Positions 26,847 to 36,122 of a DNA stretch of 64,000 nt are shown here, one piece after another. Every line of letters begins with the position of its first letter. Within the stretch, counting starts at the first letter, position 1. The notes beneath the pieces were generated by a model, which did not search any database, was not told the origin of the DNA, and saw only the letters and a list, made by a program, of their open reading frames with translations. This DNA is from Deltaproteobacteria bacterium (lineage in GTDB: Bacteria; Myxococcota_A; Polyangia; Polyangiales; Ga0077539), in NCBI GenBank assembly GCA_030694465.1, contig JAUXYJ010000088.1, positions 1-64,000 on the forward strand, in the 5' to 3' direction. The position numbers were made by a program, and so were the translations under genes.

Positions 26847-27632
26847 ATGCCCCGTGTCGTCGTCGCTAGCGCGCGAATCCAGGCTGCACTGTCTGCCATC
26901 GCCCTCTCCGCCCTGAGTGGCATCGCGTCGGCACAGACCGCCGCGCCCAAGGTGTGTCTTGTTGTCGCCCGCGACCCTGACCGTGCGGTCCTCGCCCTGG
27001 TCGCACGAGCGCAACAGATGATCGATGCGCGTGCAGATCTGCGCACCATCGGGGATCCCGTCACGCGAGGGGCGCTCGTGGGTGAGACTCTCGCGGACCC
27101 GGCGATGGCCCCGGCGGTGAGCGCGCGGAGGGCCTTGCGATTTGATCCTTCGGACGCCCCGGCGCTGTTGCAGCTGTCCGAGCCACTAGCGTGCACTCAG
27201 ATCATTGTTTTTTCGGCGATTTCTCAGGGATTTGCTGCGGATCGATTTGACCCTGCGGCGCGATCGTTTGCGCCACGGGTAGAGCACGCGGCGTGGAGTG
27301 ATCCTGAGCTGGCCGCGCTCTGGACCGCGGCGCCGCCCGCTGTGAGTGTCGCGAGTGTCGCGAGTGTGGGGTCCGTCACCACGTCGGCGACACCCGCCAC
27401 GCCAGTCGTAGCGCCTCGTCCTGGGCCTCGCGTGACCGCTGCAGCCACTGCGCCCCCCGATCCTCGGTTGACGACCGCTAGCGCGCCTCCTCGGCCCTCT
27501 GGGCCACCGTTGTGGGCGTGGATCGTAGGGGGCGGCGCGGGAGTGGCGTTGATCGCGGGATTTTTGATCGCGCAAAACGCGGGCCCGTCGGTGCCCTTGT
27601 TGCGGATCGCAGGACCAGGAGCCGGACCATGA
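26847..27632 (+). CDS. Exported protein with C-terminal membrane anchor
   Basis: A 261-residue protein of unknown family. A signal peptide (SALSGIASAQTAA) is followed by a soluble domain of about 120 residues (PKVCLVVARDPDRAVLALVARAQQMIDA..., with PLACTQIIVFSAISQGFAAD), a Ser/Ala/Thr/Pro-rich linker of about 80 residues, and a membrane helix near the C-terminus (LWAWIVGGGAGVALIAGFLI). I chose the ATG at 26847 because GAGG stands nine bases upstream and it begins the signal peptide. Its stop overlaps the following peptidase start (ATGA), so the two are translationally coupled. Confidence 0.7.
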   Translation: MPRVVVASARIQAALSAIALSALSGIASAQTAAPKVCLVVARDPDRAVLALVARAQQMIDARADLRTIGDPVTRGALVGETLADPAMAPAVSARRALRFDPSDAPALLQLSEPLACTQIIVFSAISQGFAADRFDPAARSFAPRVEHAAWSDPELAALWTAAPPAVSVASVASVGSVTTSATPATPVVAPRPGPRVTAAATAPPDPRLTTASAPPRPSGPPLWAWIVGGGAGVALIAGFLIAQNAGPSVPLLRIAGPGAGP

Positions 27633-28783
27633 GCAGACGAGAACGAGTCCACAGTGACAGCGCTTTGCGTCGCATTCGAGCGTGGTGGGTCGCGATGCTG
27701 TGTCTCGCGGTGCTCTCGTTTGGCCTCGCCGCGAGCGCGCAATCGCAGGGCGCGACCGAGGTCGAGCACTCACACGCTGCGCGCGACATGTTTCGGTCGC
27801 GTGGAGAGCACCTTCTGGACGTGCCTCCGGTCCCGGCCGACTACATCAAGCGAACGTTGGGCGCGCTGCGTGTCTCGTACCCAGCCTCACTTGAGCCGGT
27901 GTTGCACAATGTACTTGCGCATGTTGAGCAGGATTTTCGCAGCCTAGAGCACCAGTTCGGGCTGACCAACACTGCGCCGCTGGATGTGCGCTTGGTGCCC
28001 TCGCCCGACGTGATGCGTGCCCTCGCCCCAGGCCAAGCCCCACCGCCGGCCTATGCCGTGGGCGTGGCGTACCCGCGCGAGCGATTGACCCTCGTGAGCG
28101 CAACGGCACCGCGGACCCACGCCGCTTCGGACGTTCGGAGGGTCCTGCGACACGAGCTGTCCCACTTGCTCTTGGGCTATGCGACGGGCGACGCTGCCCT
28201 GCCCCGTTGGTTCTCGGAGGGAGTGGCCGTAGAGCAGGCGGCCGAGCACAGCTTTGAGCGCTTCGAGCAGCTCGCGCGTGCGTCGGCGACCAACTCGCTG
28301 TTGCCGCTGCGGACGTTGGACTCGGCGTTCTCGGGCGGGTCGGACGAGGTGGACCTTGCATACGCGCAAGCTGCTGATTTTGTTGGTCATTTGCTTCGTC
28401 GCGATGGCCCGACGCGCTTGGGTGTTTTTGCTTCGCACCTGCGAGGTGGCGCCAGCTTCGAGCAGGGTCTACAGCGGACGTGGGGGTTCTCGCTGATCGC
28501 GGCAGAGTCCGCGTGGCGCGAAGACGTCAAGCAGAGGCACCTGTTTTTGCCGTTTCTCACCGGTGCAGGCGTCTTTTGGGGCATCGGTGCGCTGTTGCTG
28601 GTGGTGGCCTGGGCGCGCAGTCGCCGTCGAGCCGTCGCGACGATGGCCCGATGGAAGCGCGAAGACGAAGCCGCAGAGCGATTGCGCGAAGAGCAAATGC
28701 TCGCGGAGCGCCTTGAGCAAGAGCGGCTCTTTCGCAGCTACGTCAGCATCGCGAGCGCTCCGACCGACGTCCACCTCAATTAG
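27629..28783 (+). CDS. Membrane-anchored zinc metallopeptidase, peptidase MA-like
   Basis: A 384-residue exported peptidase. The signal or N-terminal membrane segment is followed by a soluble domain with the zinc motif HELSH (175-179) and a downstream third ligand, E197, in RWFSEGVAVEQ, as in gluzincin MA-like proteases. A helical domain follows, then a C-terminal membrane helix (FWGIGALLLVVAWA) and a cytoplasmic charged coiled-coil-like tail (KREDEAAERLREEQMLAERL). The ATG overlaps the previous stop by four bases. It may act on cell-surface proteins or on its paired neighbour, which is inference. Confidence 0.82.
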   Translation: MSRRERVHSDSALRRIRAWWVAMLCLAVLSFGLAASAQSQGATEVEHSHAARDMFRSRGEHLLDVPPVPADYIKRTLGALRVSYPASLEPVLHNVLAHVEQDFRSLEHQFGLTNTAPLDVRLVPSPDVMRALAPGQAPPPAYAVGVAYPRERLTLVSATAPRTHAASDVRRVLRHELSHLLLGYATGDAALPRWFSEGVAVEQAAEHSFERFEQLARASATNSLLPLRTLDSAFSGGSDEVDLAYAQAADFVGHLLRRDGPTRLGVFASHLRGGASFEQGLQRTWGFSLIAAESAWREDVKQRHLFLPFLTGAGVFWGIGALLLVVAWARSRRRAVATMARWKREDEAAERLREEQMLAERLEQERLFRSYVSIASAPTDVHLN

Positions 28784-28794
28784 GCTTACCGCGC

Positions 28795-30285
28795 TCAGCG
28801 TTGACCCATCGCGGCTACAAACATGGCGCGAGCGCGCTGCCAATCGGCCAGCGCATCGATGCGACGTTGCGCTGCCTCGGCCGTCGTCTGTTCGCGCTGG
28901 TTAACCAAGAAGATCGTTGAGTCTCCCTGCGCAAAGCGCTCGCGCTCGGCCGCCTCGACTTGCTGCGCGAGCTCGTACTCGCGAGAGGCAATGGCGGCTC
29001 GTTCGATCGCGGCTTGGAGCGCAAACACGCCCGCGCGGACGTCGGCGATGACTCGATCTCGCGCTGCGCCACGAAGCGCTGTCACGCGAGCAAGCGCGGC
29101 CTCGGCCGCTCGAATTCGGCCGATTTGTGCGCGCATCACGAGCGGGATCTGCACGTTGACTCCGGCCGACACCTCGAACAAGCCACGCGTGTCGGACGTG
29201 CCCGCCATGGGCCCAAAATCTTGGGAGACCTGAGCGACCAAGTCCACCTGCGGGAGCGCTTGATTTCGCGCGAAATCAAGCTCGATTTGAGCCTGTGCGC
29301 GTTGCACATCGAGCCGCCGCAGCTCGGGTCGAGCGGCCATCGCTTCACCAAGTCGGTCGTTGTGCGAGGCCCAGGCCGAGTAGCTCGGGTCGACCGGTGG
29401 CAGCTCTTGCGGCAAGCGCGAGGGGGGCACCACGATTGGGGCGCCTTGTGGATCGCGAAAGAACAGCGACAGCTCGACCGCCGAGGTCTGCAGCGCGCGC
29501 TCTGCTGCGACCACGCTGGCCTCGCGCGCGAGCACGACGCGCGAGTTGTCGAGCCACTCGTAGCGAGCCAAGTCACCCGCTCGGACGCGCGCGTCGAGCC
29601 CGCTGTTGCGCTGCTCCGCGACACGCAAAAGAGCGCCCGCAATCTGTCGCTTTTGACCAGCACTCACCCAGTCCCAGTAGCGAATGGTGGATGCACGGAC
29701 TGATTCGATTTGCACACGTGAGAGCTCTGCTTCGGCGCTGTCTCGACCCACGCTTCGGCTCTGGACGTTGGCTCTTCGTCGATCGATCGATCCGTCGCGC
29801 AAGATGGGGATCCTGAGCCCTGCGCGGACCTCTCCGTAGCCGTTGGTTTGCCGCTCGCCATAGTAGCTCGGAACGTTGGCGCTGCCGGGTACAAGCCCTG
29901 TTCCGAGGCGATAGCCTGCGTAGAGTGACATGCCCCACAGCGCGGTCGCTTGTTGTACCTCGGCATCGGCGGTCGCATATCGGTAGTAGCCCACGGGATA
30001 GAACATCGCGCGCACCGCGAGCTGCGGGTCGAAACCGCCTTCGGCAGCCAAGAACTCAGCGTCTGCACCGTCGCGCTCAGCCTGTGCGGCCATCAGCTGG
30101 GGCAACACGCGCAGCACGGCTTCGGTCACTGCGGTCGGCGCCAGGGTGTCAGTGCGCTCTTGTGGGCTCGCGAGCTCGCGCGCGACCGAGGTGTCGCTCT
30201 GCGCGGGCTGTGCCGTGCCGACCGAGGACACGAGCGAACCTCCGACCGCGAAGATCCAGCCGAGCGCGGGTGCGAGCCGAGGCAT
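28795..30285 (-). CDS. TolC-family outer membrane efflux protein
   Basis: A 496-residue TolC-like outer membrane channel component. The N-terminus is a signal peptide ending around VGTAQPAQ. Two long helical repeats are visible, rich in Ala/Arg with periodic Gln and Glu (VLRVLPQLMAAQAERDGADAEF, then LDVQRAQAQIELDFARNQALPQVDLVAQVSQD), matching the alpha-barrel. A C-terminal coiled segment ends the protein. Its ATG shares one base with the stop of the HlyD gene, so it is the last gene of the ABC-HlyD-TolC operon and probably forms the outer-membrane exit duct. Confidence 0.9.
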   Translation of the reverse strand: MPRLAPALGWIFAVGGSLVSSVGTAQPAQSDTSVARELASPQERTDTLAPTAVTEAVLRVLPQLMAAQAERDGADAEFLAAEGGFDPQLAVRAMFYPVGYYRYATADAEVQQATALWGMSLYAGYRLGTGLVPGSANVPSYYGERQTNGYGEVRAGLRIPILRDGSIDRRRANVQSRSVGRDSAEAELSRVQIESVRASTIRYWDWVSAGQKRQIAGALLRVAEQRNSGLDARVRAGDLARYEWLDNSRVVLAREASVVAAERALQTSAVELSLFFRDPQGAPIVVPPSRLPQELPPVDPSYSAWASHNDRLGEAMAARPELRRLDVQRAQAQIELDFARNQALPQVDLVAQVSQDFGPMAGTSDTRGLFEVSAGVNVQIPLVMRAQIGRIRAAEAALARVTALRGAARDRVIADVRAGVFALQAAIERAAIASREYELAQQVEAAERERFAQGDSTIFLVNQREQTTAEAAQRRIDALADWQRARAMFVAAMGQR

Positions 30286-31634
30286 TAGTACCGACCTCCA
30301 CCGCTGCTAGAGCTGGCACGAGTGGCCTGTGGAGCGGTGCTCGGAGGGGTCGACATTGCGGGCGGAAACCCATTGAATTGACGCCAGAGCTCCCAGCCAA
30401 TTCGTACGCGGTCGAGCAAGAACCAGCCATTGGCTCGCACGCCCTGTCGCAGATAGCGCTGCGCGGGCCAGGGCTCGTGTCCGTCTGGTACGACGACGAC
30501 ACGAAATTTTCCTCGGCCGTCGTCGGTCGCGTCGACGAGCGCGACACGGCCGCCAAATGTGCCCACTGAGACCGAGGGCCAACCCGAGAACTGCACCGCG
30601 GGCCAGCCCTCAAATTGCAGGCGAACGTGGCGTCCTTCGAAGATGAGTGGGACGTCGTTGCCATCGACCCACAGCTCAACAGCGCGCTCCTGCGTGTCGG
30701 GAATCAGCGTCGCGATGGGGTCGCCGGCTTTGACCATTTCGGTTCCTTGCGCCGCGGTCAATCGCAGCACGGTCCCGTCGCAGGGGCTCGTAATGTTTTG
30801 CGACGCCTGGCGAGACAAGCGCACCTCGATCTGCGCGATGGATACATTGACCGTCGCGATGTCGGCCTCGGCCGATGCGCGTGTCGCGAGCGCGTCACTG
30901 ATCGACGCTGTGCCATCGGTGTCGGATCGAGAGCGGTCCGCGATGATCGCGAGGCGCTCCGAACGTGCCGCGTCCACGGAGTTTTGAGCGCGTTGGACCT
31001 CGAGCGCCGTTCGCGCGGCGTCAAGCTCGGCGAGCTCCACGGTCCGCTGCGAAGAGAGCCCTTGTTGCACCAAGGTTCGCTGCCGGTTGACTTGGAGCGT
31101 CGCGGTGAGCGCCGCGGCCTGATTGGCCTCGAGCGCGCGCTCGGCCGAGTGCAGACGCTGCAGCGCCATCTGACTGCGAAGCCCGGCGCCGCTCATGGCG
31201 TTGGTGCGCGAGCCCTGCAATGCCGCAATGCGAGCTTCTACGCCTGCCACACGCGCCCGCGCCGCGTCGAGACGCGCCCGCAGTGCGCTGCGCTCAAGTC
31301 GCAGTCGGTTCATCAGTTCGGGGTCATTGTCGATCAAATCCGCGATGGGATCGCCACGTCGGACGTGGCTCCCTTCGCGAACGTGCCAGCGCGCGATGCG
31401 GCCCTCGATGGGGGCCTCGATGCTCTGCTGGCGCTCAAGCGGCGCAAAGGCGACCACGCGGCCAGAGCCATTCACGTTCTGGACCCAGGGGACCAAGTAC
31501 AGCACGGGGATCACGGCGAGCAGCGACAAGCCCATGATCCACGCAAAGGTGCGCAGTGAATTCGGAGTCGAGACCAACGCGAGTGAAGAGAGCGTTTGAT
31601 CTGAAAATTCTCTGTCGTTGATGTGATCGCTCAT
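30285..31634 (-). CDS. HlyD-family membrane fusion protein
   Basis: A 449-residue periplasmic adaptor. One membrane helix near the N-terminus (FAWIMGLSLLAVIPVLYLVPW), then lipoyl/biotinyl-like and beta-barrel parts (SIEAPIEGRIARWHVREGSHVRRGDPIADL), a long coiled-coil hairpin (residues of about 120-270) and the returning lipoyl half (NITSPCDGTVLRLTAAQGTEMVKAGDPIATL). The C-terminal 25 residues are Ser/Thr/Pro-rich. I use the ATG at 31634 because it overlaps the ABC stop by four bases; the longer frame from 31772 runs inside the ABC gene. It joins the ABC subunit to the TolC channel. Confidence 0.9.
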   Translation of the reverse strand: MSDHINDREFSDQTLSSLALVSTPNSLRTFAWIMGLSLLAVIPVLYLVPWVQNVNGSGRVVAFAPLERQQSIEAPIEGRIARWHVREGSHVRRGDPIADLIDNDPELMNRLRLERSALRARLDAARARVAGVEARIAALQGSRTNAMSGAGLRSQMALQRLHSAERALEANQAAALTATLQVNRQRTLVQQGLSSQRTVELAELDAARTALEVQRAQNSVDAARSERLAIIADRSRSDTDGTASISDALATRASAEADIATVNVSIAQIEVRLSRQASQNITSPCDGTVLRLTAAQGTEMVKAGDPIATLIPDTQERAVELWVDGNDVPLIFEGRHVRLQFEGWPAVQFSGWPSVSVGTFGGRVALVDATDDGRGKFRVVVVPDGHEPWPAQRYLRQGVRANGWFLLDRVRIGWELWRQFNGFPPAMSTPPSTAPQATRASSSSGGGRY

Positions 31635-33349
31635 TCGCGCACCTCTCCCCCTCGTGAGAACGTTCTTGGCATTTCGGGTCGCACGTCTTCGATCGTGCCG
31701 TGGGCCACTCGCCACACGCGATCGCATCGCCACATGATGTCCGAGCGGTGTGTGATCACCAGCAGGGTCCACGGCGCCGTTCGCTTCATGAGCGCCTCAA
31801 CCGCGTCGGCGCGGGGGCCTTCGTCGAAGCCGTCGAGTACCTCGTCGACCACAATCAGCGAGGGACCACCGACGATCGCGCGGGCCAACATCAGCCGTCG
31901 TAGCTGGCCTTGGGTTAACGGATCTCCTTCGCCATCCAGCAGAGTGTTCATGCCGTCCGAGAGATTACGGATGACATCGAGGAGCCCCACGTCACGGAGC
32001 GCGTCGCGCACATCGCTCGCGGAGACTTCGTCTCGGCCGACTCGAATATTCTCTTCGATGGTGCCAGTGAACACTTCGATCCCGCGGACCAGCGCGGTGC
32101 GCGTACGCCACGCCGTGGGGGCGACTTCGCGCGAATCAACGCCGTCTAACAAGACGCTGCCCGTGGTCGGCTCTCGGAGCGCGTAGATGCACTCTGCGAG
32201 CGCGCTCTTGCCGGCGCCGTGTGCACCAACGATCGCGATGCGTTCGCCTACGTTCGCGCGCGCGCTGGCGCCATTGAGCGCGCGTACTCCTGCGACTTCG
32301 ACCGAGAGGTCTCGGAGCTCAAGCTCCGAGGGCCCAAGCGTGTCCGAGGGCGATCCGCCGCTGCTTCGCTCGGGTTCGAGGTCTTGCAGGTGCCCGAGCT
32401 TGTCGGCCGCGGCGAGCAGATCGTAATAGCTCTCAAGGTGCTTTCCGAACTTCGCGATCCCCGCGACGACGGAGGTGACCACGAGCTCGCTCGCGATCAG
32501 CTGACCCAACGAGAGCTGGCGATTGATCACCAGCCAGCCGCCCATGCCGAGCAGCGCGGCGCTGGCGAACGCCTGGAGCCCCACGGAGCCAATGATCTGT
32601 CGCAACAGGATGCGAAAGTGAGCGCGGCGCGAGGTGATGTACCGACCCACCATGTGGTCCACGCGCGAGACCGCCATCGCGGCGCCCGCGTCGGTGCGAA
32701 ACGTCGAACGATTGCGGGCGAGCTCTTGCAAAAACTCGACGAGCGAGTGCTTGGCGTAGGACTCTTCAACGGACGTCTGGACTGCGCCCCAACCGAGCCC
32801 AAACACGACGACGCACATCGCGGCGAGGAGCACGATGTCGAACGCCAAGAGCGCCGGGTGATAAAACGCCAAGAGCACCATCCCCACGAAGGCCTGCAGC
32901 ACCACCGAGAGGCCATCGAGCAGCAGTGAAGCGCCTGCCTTTTGCACGATCAACACGTCAAAGAACTTGTTGACCACCGCGGGTCCCAGCATCCCGTCGA
33001 ACTGATTTTCGCGCGCATGGGGCAAGCGATGGGCGAGGTCTAGGGCCAGCCGAGCGAACACTCGTTGCTGCAAGATCTCTGCAAGACGCGCCTGCATCAC
33101 CTTGAGCAAGCCCACAAAACAGAGCACCAGAAACACCAGCGCTGTGAGCACCACGAGGGGCTGCAAGAGCATGCCGAACGCGACGGTGTTTACCAGCGTC
33201 TGCGTCGCGATCGGCAGCGCCAGAGACGTGGCACCAATCGCTACCGCGTAGAGCGCGACGGCGTACACATCTTTGCGCTCAAGTACCAACATCGCATACA
33301 GCCGCTGCACCGGCGTCGCGTGAGTTTTTGCTCCAGAAGGGCTTGCCAT
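31631..33349 (-). CDS. ABC transporter, type I secretion-like, with divergent signature motif
   Basis: A 572-residue half-transporter: a membrane domain of five to six helices (residues of about 20-300) fused to a nucleotide-binding domain. Walker A is VGAHGAGKSAL (about 370-380), Walker B ends VVDEVLDGFDE (about 497-505) and the switch His is in VITHRS. The signature reads LTQGQLRRL instead of LSGGQ, so one ATP face may be altered. It lacks an N-terminal C39 peptidase. I chose the ATG at 33349; an ATG at 33373 lies inside a probable sigma-54 promoter. The cargo is not identified. Confidence 0.88.
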   Translation of the reverse strand: MASPSGAKTHATPVQRLYAMLVLERKDVYAVALYAVAIGATSLALPIATQTLVNTVAFGMLLQPLVVLTALVFLVLCFVGLLKVMQARLAEILQQRVFARLALDLAHRLPHARENQFDGMLGPAVVNKFFDVLIVQKAGASLLLDGLSVVLQAFVGMVLLAFYHPALLAFDIVLLAAMCVVVFGLGWGAVQTSVEESYAKHSLVEFLQELARNRSTFRTDAGAAMAVSRVDHMVGRYITSRRAHFRILLRQIIGSVGLQAFASAALLGMGGWLVINRQLSLGQLIASELVVTSVVAGIAKFGKHLESYYDLLAAADKLGHLQDLEPERSSGGSPSDTLGPSELELRDLSVEVAGVRALNGASARANVGERIAIVGAHGAGKSALAECIYALREPTTGSVLLDGVDSREVAPTAWRTRTALVRGIEVFTGTIEENIRVGRDEVSASDVRDALRDVGLLDVIRNLSDGMNTLLDGEGDPLTQGQLRRLMLARAIVGGPSLIVVDEVLDGFDEGPRADAVEALMKRTAPWTLLVITHRSDIMWRCDRVWRVAHGTIEDVRPEMPRTFSRGGEVRE

Positions 33350-33361
33350 GGGCCGCCTTAA

Positions 33362-33377
33362 AGCACTCACCATGCCA
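33362..33377 (-). promoter_or_regulatory. Candidate sigma-54 promoter upstream of the exporter operon
   Basis: On the minus strand TGGCATG (33371-33377), four bases, then GTGCT (33362-33366) matches the sigma-54 consensus TGGCAYG-N4-TTGCW, with GG and GC ten bases apart. It points at the ABC gene and lies 106 bases from the inverted repeat at 33458-33478. A caveat is that the expected transcript start (about 33351) falls two bases before the ATG chosen for the ABC gene. Confidence 0.55.
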
Positions 33378-33457
33378 CAGGCAATCGGCTCTCAATTCAC
33401 AGGGGATTGCAGTGGTTGCCGCATCGTTGCCTGCTCTCGCGTGTGTCACAGAGTCGC

Positions 33458-33478
33458 AGTGCGACACGATGTCGCACT
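33458..33478. promoter_or_regulatory. 9+9 bp inverted repeat, possible activator binding site
   Basis: AGTGCGACA and TGTCGCACT form perfect inverted arms around a CGA spacer. The site is centred about 117 bases upstream of the predicted sigma-54 transcript start, the usual distance for an NtrC-type enhancer. The gene for such an activator begins 1.5 kb upstream and ends at 33541. A weaker second copy overlaps at 33441-33460. Confidence 0.5.
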
Positions 33479-33540
33479 CTGGGGCGGCGAGCGGTCCAGA
33501 TCTGTGGGATCTGCATCCGGCGACGTCGCCGGGCGCGAGC

Positions 33541-34947
33541 CTAGGACTCGGTTTCTGGGTCGTCGTTGCCTTCGGGGCTCTCGCCCATCCAGCGCTGGAT
33601 CGTGCGACGGTTGATGCCCAAGAGCGAGGCTGCGCGCTTTTTGTTTCCGCCGCTGCGCTCAAGCACGTGGGCGACGTATGCGCGGTCTAACTGATCGAGG
33701 GTCATCAGTTCGTCTGCTGCGCGTTCAAACAGCGTCCGTTGTCGCTCAGCAGTGACATGCTCGGGGAGATCATCGAGGGCGACGAGCTCGTCGCGGGCCA
33801 GCGCGACCGCGCGCTCCATCGCGTTCTCGAGCTCGCGTGCGTTGCCGGGCCACGGGTACTGCTCAATGCGCTGTGCGGCGGTCGTGCTTAGCCCGCGAAC
33901 CGCTCGGCCTGCGCGTAGCGCCGCGCGAGCCAAGAAGTGTTCGGCCAAAGGCAGGATGTCGTCACGCCGGTCTCGCAGCGGCGGAATCGAGATCTCGATC
34001 ACCGCGAGTCGATAGAACAAATCCTCTCGAAACCGCCCCTCGCGCACCATCGCGCGCAGGTCGTACTGAGTTGCCGCGACCACACGCACGTCAAACGGGA
34101 TCGAGCGTGATCCGCCCACAGGACGCACCTCGCGCTCGGCCAGCACGCGAAGCAATTTGGGCTGCAACGCGAGTGGCAAATCGCCGATTTCATCGAGCAA
34201 CAGCGTCCCACCGTCGGCCTCTACAAACATGCCGGGCCTGTCCGTTCGTGCGTCCGTAAACGCGCCCTTGACGTGCCCAAAGAGCTCGCTCTCGAGCAGC
34301 GCATCGGGGACCGCAGCCATGTTGATGCCAACAAACGGACGATTGGCCCTGCGCGATCGCTGATGCAATGCGCGGCTGATCCGCTCTTTGCCGCTGCCAC
34401 TGGGTCCGGTGATCAACACGGTGGTCGTGCCGTCGGCCACACGGTCGACCAGCGCCAAGATGTCCGCGAGCGCACGCGAGTGGCCTACGATCCCATCGCG
34501 GCTCGCGTGTTCGGCGAGCTGCTTGCGCAGTCGATCGACCTCGCCACGCAGCGATCGCGCCTCGATCGCGCGCTGCAGCGCTGCTCGAAGGGTGTGAGGA
34601 TCTACCGGCTTCGCCAGGACGTCGTAGGCACCTGCGCGCATGAGACGCACCGCCACGTCCATCGAGCCGTACGCGGTCATCGCGACGACTGCAGTCTTGG
34701 GATCTAGCGCGCGCGCATGGACAATGATCTCCGAGCCGTCGCCGTCGGGGAGGCGAAAATCTGTAATAACGACGTCGGTGTCGGCTTCGTCGAGCGCACG
34801 TTTGCCTTCGGCCACCGTGGTCGCGATGCGAGGCGCGTAGCCTTCGCGCTGCGCCAGGGCCGACAGCACCTCTGCGAGGGGGAGCTCGTCTTCGACAATG
34901 AGCAGGCGACTTGCGCGGGGTCGAGGCGACTCGATCTCGATCTTCAC
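33541..34947 (-). CDS. NtrC-family sigma-54 activator (response regulator)
   Basis: A 468-residue response regulator. The receiver domain has the phosphoacceptor Asp at about 63 ([13 protein letters not shown]) and the Lys of LAKPVD. The AAA+ domain has Walker A GPSGSGKE (181-188) and the sigma-54 contact loop at 228-233, which reads GAFTDA instead of GAFTGA. A Fis-type helix-turn-helix lies at the C-terminus ([20 protein letters not shown]). The gene is transcribed toward the exporter operon and divergently from a histidine kinase 38 bp away, so the two likely form a two-component system acting on the exporter promoter. Confidence 0.92.
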   Translation of the reverse strand: MKIEIESPRPRASRLLIVEDELPLAEVLSALAQREGYAPRIATTVAEGKRALDEADTDVVITDFRLPDGDGSEIIVHARALDPKTAVVAMTAYGSMDVAVRLMRAGAYDVLAKPVDPHTLRAALQRAIEARSLRGEVDRLRKQLAEHASRDGIVGHSRALADILALVDRVADGTTTVLITGPSGSGKERISRALHQRSRRANRPFVGINMAAVPDALLESELFGHVKGAFTDARTDRPGMFVEADGGTLLLDEIGDLPLALQPKLLRVLAEREVRPVGGSRSIPFDVRVVAATQYDLRAMVREGRFREDLFYRLAVIEISIPPLRDRRDDILPLAEHFLARAALRAGRAVRGLSTTAAQRIEQYPWPGNARELENAMERAVALARDELVALDDLPEHVTAERQRTLFERAADELMTLDQLDRAYVAHVLERSGGNKKRAASLLGINRRTIQRWMGESPEGNDDPETES

Positions 34948-34985
34948 TGCGAGTTTGTACCGCGATTGTGCAAGGCTCGTACGCG

Positions 34986-36119
34986 ATGATCCGCACGCGA
35001 CACTTCCTGCGCCGCAAGCTGCTCAAGGTCTTGCTCCCGCCTGTAGTCTTGATCACATCGCTCACCGTCATCGTCTCCGTCGTCACCACACGAAGCGCGC
35101 TGCAGCGGTTTGAGCGTGTGGACCAAGCGCTCGCAGCCGAAGTCGCGCGCGCGCATCTGTATGCCGAAGTGACAGCAGGGGTGATGCTCATCGTGGTGCT
35201 CGCCGGCCTATCGAGCTGGCTGGCGACCAAGATCACACGAGAGCTCTCGCCTCTTTTAGAGGGGATCGAGAGCGTGAGCCGCGGCGAACCTTCAGAGGTT
35301 GTCAGCACGCAGAGTCAGCTAGGTCTCGATCGGATTGGGAGCGCTTTTAACGCGATGATGCGGCGAATGAGCGACGATCGTCGGGCGCTCGAAGAGTCTC
35401 AGCGAGCGCAGTCGCGCTTGCACATGCAGCTCACCCACGCCCAAGCGCTCACCGCTGTGGGCCGCGTTGCGGCTTCGATCGCTCACGAAGTGGGCTCACC
35501 GCTCAACACCATTTTGCTCACGGCGCGCATGGCTGCCGAAGACGAGCAATGCACCGATTCTCAACGCGCACTCTTCGAGCGGCTCGCCAGCGAGAGTGAT
35601 CGCATCGGAGTCATCGTGAAGCGAATGCTTCAGCTCTCGCGGCCTTACGACGACCGACCGGGTCGGTGCAATCCCGTCGTCGTCGCAGAGGCGATGCTGG
35701 CGTTCTTGCGACCGCAGCTGCTTCAGGCAAACATTGAGACAAAGATCGAGCGCGAAACAGGCGAAGCAAGTGCCCCGATTTCGACTGAGAATTTGCAGCA
35801 AATTCTATTGAATCTTTGCCTCAACGCGATCTATGCCCAGCCGCTCGGAGGCGCGCTTGTCCTCGCGATCGCGGTGCGCGATGGGCAGACAACGCTCGAG
35901 GTGCGAGACAGAGGACCCGGCGTCGACGTCGCGATCCGTGAGCAGATTTTCGAGCCTTTCTATAGTGACCGCGGAGAGGTAGGCGGCACTGGGCTCGGGC
36001 TCTCGATCGCGCGCGACATCGCGGAGCTTGCCGGTGCCACGCTCACGGTTCACGACGCACCCGAGGGAGGAGCGTGCTTTCGTGTGGTGTTTTCGCGCCC
36101 CCCGGTCGCGAGCCGCTAG
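34986..36119 (+). CDS. Sensor histidine kinase
   Basis: A 377-residue membrane histidine kinase. Two membrane segments (about 13-34 and 62-82) flank a very short extracytoplasmic loop of about 25 residues, so it may sense the membrane or another protein. HAMP follows (about 83-135), then the H-box VAASIAHEVGSPLN with H167, the N-box QQILLNLCLNAIY, and GTGLGLSIARDI. I use the ATG at 34986; the frame extends upstream into the activator gene. It is divergent from the NtrC-type regulator and is its likely partner. Confidence 0.92.
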   Translation: MIRTRHFLRRKLLKVLLPPVVLITSLTVIVSVVTTRSALQRFERVDQALAAEVARAHLYAEVTAGVMLIVVLAGLSSWLATKITRELSPLLEGIESVSRGEPSEVVSTQSQLGLDRIGSAFNAMMRRMSDDRRALEESQRAQSRLHMQLTHAQALTAVGRVAASIAHEVGSPLNTILLTARMAAEDEQCTDSQRALFERLASESDRIGVIVKRMLQLSRPYDDRPGRCNPVVVAEAMLAFLRPQLLQANIETKIERETGEASAPISTENLQQILLNLCLNAIYAQPLGGALVLAIAVRDGQTTLEVRDRGPGVDVAIREQIFEPFYSDRGEVGGTGLGLSIARDIAELAGATLTVHDAPEGGACFRVVFSRPPVASR

Positions 36120-36122
36120 GCC

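Noticed and set aside
33371-33373. ATG at 33373 as start of the ABC transporter
   Set aside because: It lies within the sigma-54-like promoter -24 element and has no ribosome-binding site; the ATG at 33349 fits better.
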